DNA from: Stappia sp. TSB10P1A
GTDB lineage: Bacteria; Pseudomonadota; Alphaproteobacteria; Rhizobiales; Stappiaceae
Assembly (NCBI RefSeq): GCF_900185725.1
Contig: NZ_FYAU01000036.1
Span: forward strand, 248,001-312,000
Length of the DNA stretch: 64,000 nucleotides
Direction: 5' to 3'
In this document: positions 58,046-64,000 of the stretch, in pieces
Position numbering within the stretch: the first letter of the stretch is position 1
Layout: the number at the start of each line of letters is the position of its first letter
The notes under the pieces: generated by a model
Databases searched by the model: none
Told to the model about the DNA's origin: nothing
What the model saw: only the letters and a program-made list of their open reading frames with translations
Translations under genes and position numbers: made by a program

Positions 58046-58894
58046 TCAGTCGGCGGCGCGCACGAGCTGAGTCTGGGTGCCGAGGCCATCGATGCCGAGC
58101 GCCAGCCGGTCGCCGGCTTTCAGATAGACCGGCGACGGCTTGATGCCCATGCCGACGCCCGGCGGCGTGCCGGTGGAGATGACGTCGCCCGGATGCAGGC
58201 TCATCATCTGCGACAGATAGGAAATCACCTTGGCAACGCTGAAGATCATGGTGGCGGTGGAGCCGGTCTGCATGCGCGTGCCGTTGAGATCGAGCCACAG
58301 CGACAGCGCCTGCGGGTCGGCCACCTCGTCGCGGGTGACGAGCCAGGGCCCCAGCGGGCCGAACGTGTCGGCCGACTTGCCCTTGGTCCACTGGCCGGCG
58401 CGCTTGATCTGGAAATCGCGCTCGGACACGTCGTTGGCGACGCAGTAACCCGCGACATGGGAGAGCGCCTCGGCCTCCGACACGTATTTGGCATGGCGGC
58501 CGATGACGACGGCAAGCTCCACCTCCCAGTCGGTGGCGACCGAACCGCGCGGCAGTTCGATCCCGTCGTCGGGGCCGCAGATCGCCGAGGTCGCCTTCAT
58601 GAAGACGATGGGCTCGGGCGGTACGTCGAGGCCGGATTCGGCCGCATGGTCGGAATAGTTGAGGCCGATGCAGACGAACTTGCCGACCCCGCCGACGCAG
58701 GGACCGATGCGAGCCCCCTCCTCGACCAGCGGCAGCGCGGCCGGATCGAGCGCGGCGATGCGGGCCAGCCCCTCGTCGGAAAGGGTCGCGCCGGCGATAT
58801 CCTCGACATGGGCGGACAGGTCGCGGATGCGGCCTTGCGCATCGACAAGGCCGGGGCGCTCAGCACCGGCGGGTCCATAGCGGACGAGTTTCAT
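58046..58894 (-). CDS. Fumarylacetoacetate-hydrolase-family protein
   Basis: A 282-residue FAH-fold enzyme. ATG 58894 has GAGGAG upstream. Metal and catalytic motifs are GLNYSDHAAE, DWEVELAVVIG (Glu pair), GYCVANDVSERD and the final STGTPPGVGMG. The family includes acylpyruvases, ureidoglycolate lyase, and 2,4-diketo-3-deoxy-sugar-acid hydrolases that split a C-C bond. No sugar-acid genes flank it, so the substrate is open. It converges on the helicase gene. Confidence 0.87.
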   Translation of the reverse strand: MKLVRYGPAGAERPGLVDAQGRIRDLSAHVEDIAGATLSDEGLARIAALDPAALPLVEEGARIGPCVGGVGKFVCIGLNYSDHAAESGLDVPPEPIVFMKATSAICGPDDGIELPRGSVATDWEVELAVVIGRHAKYVSEAEALSHVAGYCVANDVSERDFQIKRAGQWTKGKSADTFGPLGPWLVTRDEVADPQALSLWLDLNGTRMQTGSTATMIFSVAKVISYLSQMMSLHPGDVISTGTPPGVGMGIKPSPVYLKAGDRLALGIDGLGTQTQLVRAAD

Positions 58895-58981
58895 CAAAGG
58901 TCTCCTCAAGTGAGCGTGCAAACGGCGTCGCGCGATCATAGGCGGTTGAGGCAAAACGGCAATCGCCGCACGGGCCCGATC

Positions 58982-60109
58982 TCAGCGGCGCTCCGGCAAG
59001 GCATCCGGCGGGACCAGCGAATAGCTGGTCGAGCGGCCGCCGCCGGGATCGCGCGCAAGGATGCCGCGGGCGACGAGGTCGGTGATGTCGCGCAGCGCCG
59101 TATCGGGCGAGGTCTTCGTCAGCCTCGCCCATTTCGACGAGGTGAGCTTGCCGTCGAAGCCGTCGAGCAGCCGGTTCAGCACCTTGCGCTGGCGTTCACT
59201 GAGAGGCTCGCCGGCCAGCGCCTGCCAGAACGCCGCCTTGCGCAGCACGTCCTCGAGAATGCCGGCGGACTCATCGAGCGCGCGGTCGAGACAGGCGAGA
59301 AACCACAGCAGCCAGGGCGTGATGTCGAGGTCGCCCTTCTGGGTGCGCTCGAGGATCTCGTAATAGCCCTTGCGGTCCTGGCGGATCTGCGAGGAGAGGC
59401 TGTAGAAGCGCTGGCCGCTGCCTTCGGAGCGGGCGAGCGCCATGTCGCCGATGGCGCGCGCGATGCGGCCGTTGCCGTCCTCGAAGGGATGGATGGTGAC
59501 GAACCACAGATGCGCGAGCGCGGCCCGCAGGACGGGATCGAGCGGGTCCGGGCTCTCGAACCAGTCGAGGAAGGCCTCCATCTCGGCCGCGACACGGGCA
59601 GCGGGCGGCGCCTCGAAATGGACCTTCTCGCGGCCGAAGGGGCCCGAGACGACCTGCATCGGCCCGGCCGCCTCGTCGCGCCAGCGGCCGACGGCGATGC
59701 GCAGCATGCCGCTGCGGCCCGTCGGGAACAATGCCGCATGCCAGGCAAACAGGCGCTCGCTGGTCAGCGGCGCCTCGAACGCGCCGACCGCGTCCAGCGT
59801 CATCTCGACGACGCCCTCGACAGTGCGGTCGACCGGCGGCAGGCCGCCGATATCCATGCCGAGCCGGCGGGCGATGGAGGAGCGGACCTGACTGCGCTCC
59901 AGGATCTCGCCCTCGATCTCGCTCGACTTGACGACATCGGCCGTCAGGGTCTCCAGAACCGCCTCGGCGCGCAGTGCGAAGCCGAGCGCGTCCATGCGCC
60001 CGGTGAGCCGGCCCTGCCGGTGACGGACCGCCGCCAGCGGGCCGGAGACCGAAGCATGGTCGAAGCGAAACGTTGGCCAGTCGCCGAGCTGATGGATATA
60101 GGTCGCCAT
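58982..60109 (-). CDS. Fic-family protein (DUF4172-Fic-winged helix)
   Basis: A 375-residue protein. An N-terminal DUF4172-like region holds an inhibitory-helix motif S62-x3-E66-G67. The catalytic Fic motif HPFEDGNGRIAR (207-218) is complete with His207. Residues ~300-370 form a winged helix (SSKWARLTKTSPDTALRDI). Fic proteins transfer AMP from ATP to hydroxyls of target proteins; this layout is of the self-inhibited N-terminal-helix class. AAAGGA precedes the ATG. Three GCGGCGAAT half-sites upstream suggest that the winged helix controls its own promoter. No antitoxin gene is adjacent. Confidence 0.9.
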   Translation of the reverse strand: MATYIHQLGDWPTFRFDHASVSGPLAAVRHRQGRLTGRMDALGFALRAEAVLETLTADVVKSSEIEGEILERSQVRSSIARRLGMDIGGLPPVDRTVEGVVEMTLDAVGAFEAPLTSERLFAWHAALFPTGRSGMLRIAVGRWRDEAAGPMQVVSGPFGREKVHFEAPPAARVAAEMEAFLDWFESPDPLDPVLRAALAHLWFVTIHPFEDGNGRIARAIGDMALARSEGSGQRFYSLSSQIRQDRKGYYEILERTQKGDLDITPWLLWFLACLDRALDESAGILEDVLRKAAFWQALAGEPLSERQRKVLNRLLDGFDGKLTSSKWARLTKTSPDTALRDITDLVARGILARDPGGGRSTSYSLVPPDALPERR

Positions 60110-60123
60110 TTACCGCATCCTTT

Positions 60124-60169
60124 GCGGCGAATATACCGCGCATTCGCCGCAGGCGCAATTATTCGCCGC
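60124..60169. promoter_or_regulatory. Candidate operator upstream of fic
   Basis: GCGGCGAAT (60124-60132) and ATTCGCCGC (60142-60150) form a perfect inverted repeat with a 9-base gap; a third ATTCGCCGC lies at 60161-60169. All are within 60 bases of the fic start. Confidence 0.5.
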
Positions 60170-60310
60170 GAAACTTGCGGAGATAAGATCTCCTAATCAC
60201 CGCAAGAGCAGGGCGTGCGGATCCCCGCACCACCCTTGCGAGTGATCGCCGCGACCTGCATTGTAGCCGGGCGAAACCCAAAGACCCCCGACAGCGACAG
60301 GGCCCCGCAG

Positions 60311-60703
60311 ATGACCAGAGCACTCACCCACCTGATGTTTCAAGGCCATGCTCGCGCGGCACTCCGAACCTATGAGGCGGTGTTTCCGGATTTCACCATC
60401 GAAATGCTGGAACTCAACGACGAGAACACCGCTGCGGCCGGAACGGTGCGCATGGCAAAGGTATCGTTTGCCGGCCAGCGCCTCATCGTGATCGACAGCC
60501 CGATCCCGCACGACTTCGACTTCACGCCGTCCATGTCGCTGTTCGTCGAGATGGATAGCGTCGACGCACTGGACGGGGCCTTCGCCCAGCTTGCTGACGG
60601 CGGCACGGTCTTGATGCCGCCGGACAATTATGGCTTCAGCGACCGTTTCGGCTGGCTGACGGACCGGTTTGGCCTCTCCTGGCAACTGTCCCTGCCGCTA
60701 TGA
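60311..60703 (+). CDS. PhnB/VOC-family protein
   Basis: A 130-residue glyoxalase/bleomycin-resistance-fold protein of the PhnB (3-demethylubiquinone-methyltransferase-like) subfamily. It starts THLMFQGHARAALRTYEAVF and ends with the typical DRFGWLTDRFGLSWQLSL. The name of that Pfam family is historical and no methyltransferase activity is implied. The function of most members is unknown. ATG 60311 was chosen at the family start. Confidence 0.85.
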   Translation: MTRALTHLMFQGHARAALRTYEAVFPDFTIEMLELNDENTAAAGTVRMAKVSFAGQRLIVIDSPIPHDFDFTPSMSLFVEMDSVDALDGAFAQLADGGTVLMPPDNYGFSDRFGWLTDRFGLSWQLSLPL

Positions 60704-60807
60704 AGCACTCGGCCAAAGATTGCGAAGCAGCCCACCGGGCAACGCTGCCGCAGCGAGGCGGCCAAAGAGAGGGGCAGAGAGGACGGCAGAGCGGGCGGAG
60801 ATGTGAG

Positions 60808-60939
60808 ATGCCTGTTCTTGTCTTCGCAGTGTCGCTGCTGCTCGCCGCCTGCGCCTCGCCGCCGCCTGCAGACACCCATGTCTGTACCGAGACCCCGACC
60901 GGGCTGGCCGAATGCCACCTGATCGAGCCGGCGCCGTAG
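60808..60939 (+). CDS. Small predicted lipoprotein, 43 residues
   Basis: ATG 60808 follows GCGGAG. The sequence MPVLVFAVSLLLAACASPP is a lipoprotein signal with lipobox LAAC, and the mature part is only ~29 residues with two more Cys (HVCTETPTGLAEC). The frame extends upstream to 60700, but those residues are Arg/Gln filler. It resembles small entericidin-like or orphan lipoproteins in form only; no family is recognised. Confidence 0.55.
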   Translation: MPVLVFAVSLLLAACASPPPADTHVCTETPTGLAECHLIEPAP

Positions 60940-60988
60940 GGCGAGATTTCCAGCCCGACGCGAACGGCAGGCGAGAAGGGTCGGCGCG

Positions 60989-61201
60989 TCAGCCGCGCTG
61001 GCGGCGGCCGAGATAGATCAGAAACACGCCCAGGGCGACCGGCAGAAACAGATACTCGACCGTCTCCAGGGTGAAGCGCGGAAGAACCCTGCTGCAGCCG
61101 CTGGTGTTCATCTCGCAGCCGAAGCGATCGAGAAGCCACCAGATCCCGATGGAGGCAACGATGATGCCGATGCCGATGATCCGCAGAATACGCCGCCCCA
61201 T
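60989..61201 (-). CDS. Small two-helix membrane protein, 70 residues
   Basis: ATG 61201 has AGGAG five bases upstream. Two hydrophobic segments (IIGIGIIVASIGIWWLL and YLFLPVALGVFLIYLG) flank a loop with two Cys (GCEMNTSGC). It ends in basic GRRQRG. No family recognised; an inner-membrane protein with a possibly disulfide-linked periplasmic loop is plausible. Confidence 0.55.
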   Translation of the reverse strand: MGRRILRIIGIGIIVASIGIWWLLDRFGCEMNTSGCSRVLPRFTLETVEYLFLPVALGVFLIYLGRRQRG

Positions 61202-61369
61202 GTCCGCTCCTATGTCCGCTCGTCCTTGACCGGTGACTGACAGGCCCACCGGACCCGCGCAAGGAAGGCCGGCCCCTCCGCCGGGCCACGTCCACATCCC
61301 CAATGCGGGACCGTGCAGCAAAAGAGGCAATCCGACAAGGGGTTCGCCCGGGCGCCTGCGCCGCGCCGG

Positions 61370-62860
61370 CTATGCGGCCGGGCGCGGCGGGCCGATGCCG
61401 GAGGGCTCTGGCGAGGCTGGCTCCGCCGGACCGGTGGCAAACCATGTCCGGCCGCGCCCTTCCCGCTTCGACCGGTACAGCGCCTCGTCGGCACTGCGGA
61501 TGACCGTTCTGGAGGTCAGCGCATCGTCCGGCCACCAGGCAACGCCGATGCTGGCGCCGACAGTGGCGCTGCCGCCCTCGAAGACGATTTCCGAACAGAT
61601 GCCGGCAACGATGCGCTCGCACAGCGCCAGCACCGATCCAGGGTCGAGGCCCTCGCGCAGCAGCACGATGAACTCGTCGCCGCCGACCCGCGCGGCCATG
61701 CCGCGATCCCCGACTGCCGCCAGGATGCGACTGGCGACGGTCCGGATCACCAGATCGCCGACCGGATGGCCCCAGGTGTCGTTGACCTCCTTGAAGCGGT
61801 CGAGGTCGATGCACAGGACCGCGCAGCGTTGCTGCTCGCTGTGCTGCAGCACCTGTTCGATCTCGCGTTCGAACTGCGCCCGGTTGGGCAGGCCGGTCAG
61901 GGCATCGTGATGGGCGAGAAAGCGGTTGCGCTCCTCGCTCTGCTGCAGCCGCAGAAGGCTGCTGCCGAACCGCAGGGCGACGAAGCCGAGGGCGATGGCG
62001 ACCAGCAGCAGCCCCCCGGCGAGAAGCGGCAGCGCCTGACGCCAGATCACCGATGAGGGATAGGTCCGCATCCAGGTCACGGCGATTGCATCGGCGCCCC
62101 TGCTGCGCCCGACCCGGATCCAGTCGGCATCGGCCGGCACGTCGGCTGCCGGGAGAATGGCGAAATCCTGCAGGCCGAGCTTGCGGCCGATCTCCGAAAG
62201 GATCGGAGCGGACAGCGGCTTGAAGGTCAGCAGAATGTTGGCGTGGCCGTCAGGCAGCAGCGCGTCGTCGTCGGGCACGATGGCCTGGGCGACGATCATG
62301 GTGAGTTGGCCGTCGACGGGACGGATATCCGACACGAAGAGCGGCTGGTGGGACCGCACCGGATTGTAAGCCACCCTGAAGCCGCCGCCGGCCGGCTGCC
62401 GGTGCGTCTTGTAGGCGTCCCGCGCGAGCGCGACCAGGTCGGCGGCCAGTTCCACATACTTCACCGCCTCCGCCTCGGCGCGGACGTCTTCCTCGAAGAT
62501 CAGCAGGCGAGGATTGCCGTCCGGCCCGACGATGACCGTGGTCTGGATGCCGAAATCCTCCCAGTGCCACTCGATGATCTCGTCGCGGACGAAGTCCCAG
62601 TCGATATGCGCGATCAGCGCGCGCACCGCCTCATCCCAGTGGGAGATGCGTGCCTGATCGAACACCAAGATCTCGACCTGGCGGTCGATCTCGTTGCGCA
62701 CCAGATGGCGCTCGTCCCCGGCGCGCACGTCGTCGGCAATGCGTCCGGCGCTGCCGAGCGTATGGGTGTTGGACAGCGCGAAGGCGATGACGACGGTCAC
62801 GCAAAGGAGATAGACCGCAACCTTGAGGTTGCGTTTCCCCGTGTCCAGCCAGTGCGCCAT
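61370..62860 (-). CDS. Membrane diguanylate cyclase (CHASE4-like sensor + GGDEF)
   Basis: A 496-residue protein. A helix at about 13-30, a periplasmic sensor of ~220 residues similar to CHASE4 ([25 protein letters not shown]), a second helix ([19 protein letters not shown]) and a GGDEF domain ([21 protein letters not shown]). The active-site GGDEF is intact, so it should make cyclic di-GMP from GTP in response to an external signal. The RxxD inhibitory site normally five residues before GGDEF is absent. ATG 62884 is an alternative start eight codons upstream. Confidence 0.87.
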   Translation of the reverse strand: MAHWLDTGKRNLKVAVYLLCVTVVIAFALSNTHTLGSAGRIADDVRAGDERHLVRNEIDRQVEILVFDQARISHWDEAVRALIAHIDWDFVRDEIIEWHWEDFGIQTTVIVGPDGNPRLLIFEEDVRAEAEAVKYVELAADLVALARDAYKTHRQPAGGGFRVAYNPVRSHQPLFVSDIRPVDGQLTMIVAQAIVPDDDALLPDGHANILLTFKPLSAPILSEIGRKLGLQDFAILPAADVPADADWIRVGRSRGADAIAVTWMRTYPSSVIWRQALPLLAGGLLLVAIALGFVALRFGSSLLRLQQSEERNRFLAHHDALTGLPNRAQFEREIEQVLQHSEQQRCAVLCIDLDRFKEVNDTWGHPVGDLVIRTVASRILAAVGDRGMAARVGGDEFIVLLREGLDPGSVLALCERIVAGICSEIVFEGGSATVGASIGVAWWPDDALTSRTVIRSADEALYRSKREGRGRTWFATGPAEPASPEPSGIGPPRPAA

Positions 62861-63056
62861 TGATGGATTTCCCGTATTCTGCATGCGGCGACACTGGCAG
62901 GAAGACTTGAATCTTCGGCTAACCGACGTGGTTCCCGCCTCGTTAACGGCATCGCAACTGCGTCGACGTTGGAGCTTGATCTCGCGCAACGCGGGTCCTG
63001 CCTTGCTGTTCCACAATGTCGCCCGGCTGGGAAGGAACACGGCAACGGGGAGTCCA

Positions 63057-64000
63057 ATGGGAAAGACGATGAAAGCCGCTGTGGTGCGCGCCTTCGGCGC
63101 GCCGCTCGACATTTGCGAGGTGACCAAACCGGAAGTGGCGCCCGGTAAGATCCTGGTGAAGATCGCCGCCAGCGGCGTCTGCCACACCGACCTGCACGCG
63201 GCCGAGGGCGACTGGCCGGTCAAGCCGCAGCCGCCCTTCATCCCGGGCCATGAGGGCGTCGGCACGGTCGCCGCCGTCGGGGCCGGCGTCACCAGCGTCA
63301 AGGAAGGCGACCGGGTCGGCGTGCCGTGGCTGCACACCGCCTGCGGCCATTGCCGACATTGCGTCGGCGGCTGGGAAACCCTGTGCTGCGACCAGCAGAA
63401 CACCGGCTACAGCGTCAATGGCGGCTTCGCCGACTATGTGCTCGCCGATCCGAACTATGTCGGCCACCTGCCGGACGGGCTCGCCTTCGCGCCGGCCGCT
63501 CCGGTGCTGTGCGCCGGCGTCACGGTCTACAAGGGGCTGAAGGAGACCGAGGCGAAGCCCGGCCAGACCGTCGTCATCGTCGGTATCGGCGGGCTCGGCC
63601 ACATGGCCGTGCAATATGCCAAGGCGATGGGAATGCATGTCATCGCCGTCGACATTTCCGAGGAGAAGCTGGCGCTGGCCCGCGCCCTCGGCGCCGACAT
63701 GGCGTTCAACGCGCTGACCGAGGATGCGGTCGCCGAAGTGCAGAAAGGCGGCGGCGCGGAAGGCGTGCTGGTGACGGCGGTGTCGCCGAAGTCGTTCAGC
63801 CAGGGCTTCGCCATGCTCGGGCGCGGCGGCACGATGAGCCTCGTCGGCCTGCCGCCCGGCGACTTCCCGCTGCCGATCTTCGACACCGTGCTGACGCGCA
63901 AGACGATCCGGGGCTCCATCGTCGGCACCCGCAACGATCTCTCCGAAGCGCTGGCCTTCGCCGCCGAAGGCAAGGTCGCCGCGCATTACTCCACGGATCG
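63057..64000 (+). CDS. Zinc-dependent alcohol dehydrogenase, N-terminal part (3' truncated)
   Basis: ATG 63057, with GGGGAG upstream, opens a frame that runs off the right edge without a stop (about 314 codons present). The catalytic zinc site includes the Cys of SGVCHTDLH and GHEGVG. The structural zinc site is [15 protein letters not shown]. The cofactor motif is [17 protein letters not shown]. This matches AdhP/AdhA-type medium-chain dehydrogenases (~340 residues) that interconvert ethanol or related alcohols and aldehydes with NAD. A start at the ATG 63069 is also possible. Confidence 0.9.
   Translation, partial: MGKTMKAAVVRAFGAPLDICEVTKPEVAPGKILVKIAASGVCHTDLHAAEGDWPVKPQPPFIPGHEGVGTVAAVGAGVTSVKEGDRVGVPWLHTACGHCRHCVGGWETLCCDQQNTGYSVNGGFADYVLADPNYVGHLPDGLAFAPAAPVLCAGVTVYKGLKETEAKPGQTVVIVGIGGLGHMAVQYAKAMGMHVIAVDISEEKLALARALGADMAFNALTEDAVAEVQKGGGAEGVLVTAVSPKSFSQGFAMLGRGGTMSLVGLPPGDFPLPIFDTVLTRKTIRGSIVGTRNDLSEALAFAAEGKVAAHYSTD

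Noticed and set aside
60700-60807. N-terminal extension of the small lipoprotein
   Set aside because: The extra 36 residues are Arg/Gln-rich and would bury the lipoprotein signal. ATG 60808 has its own ribosome site.

Overview
This 64 kb window is high-GC, densely packed DNA from an alphaproteobacterium. The evidence is the Rhizobiales/Rhodobacterales-type polyol operon (smoEFGK-smoS-mtlK with a SorC regulator), the iolC-iolJ fusion with GGAA-N6-TTCC boxes, TRAP transporters, and GC-rich dispersed intergenic repeats. Genus cannot be fixed from sequence alone; a Stappiaceae/Rhizobiales-like organism would fit. Both edges cut genes: the 3' part of a dihydrolipoyl dehydrogenase gene on the left and the 5' part of a zinc alcohol dehydrogenase gene on the right. 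No transposase, integrase, phage gene, rRNA or CRISPR array was seen.

Region 1 (1-6.4 kb): lpd end and terminator. Next is a tightly overlapping minus-strand operon, thiolase - acyl-CoA ligase - two DUF296/PCC-domain proteins - short-chain dehydrogenase, with a divergent Lrp/AsnC regulator. It looks like a CoA-dependent catabolic unit.

Region 2 (6.5-31.7 kb): a tRNA-Cys, then what I read as a large, unrecognised biosynthetic locus. Its left arm (minus strand) has a TRAP transporter, a YggS-type PLP protein, an unknown kinase-fold-like protein and a free-standing adenylation enzyme. ilvD and a LysR regulator lie in the middle. The right arm (plus strand) has an acyl-CoA-dehydrogenase-like enzyme, a one-domain acyl carrier protein, a radical SAM enzyme, two KAS III-like proteins (one without the active-site Cys), a crotonase-family hydrolase and an MFS exporter. 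The distal arm (minus strand) has an ectoine-synthase-like double cupin, a siderophore-type N-hydroxylase, an IucA/IucC-family synthetase and an Fe(II)/2-oxoglutarate oxygenase. Adenylation enzyme, dehydrogenase and carrier protein together match the module that loads and oxidises proline in pyrrole/pyrroline natural products. The distal genes match hydroxamate siderophore assembly. I do not know a described pathway that combines all of these.

Region 3 (31.7-45.1 kb): repeat-rich spacer, a ferric-reductase-like flavoprotein with a coupled 39-residue membrane protein, a secreted triple-SH3 protein, a phosphoglycolate-phosphatase-like HAD protein, and the complete polyol (sorbitol/mannitol) ABC transport and oxidation operon. 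The latter has its SorC regulator, a second HAD phosphatase, and two matching ATTTGC/GCAAAT inverted repeats.

Region 4 (45.1-64 kb): a BCCT transporter, more dispersed repeats, a cobalamin riboswitch ahead of CbiM-like and HupE-like metal permeases, the myo-inositol operon iolC-D-E-B, a DEAD-box helicase, an FAH-family hydrolase, a Fic protein with a C-terminal winged helix, several small proteins, and a CHASE4-like/GGDEF diguanylate cyclase.
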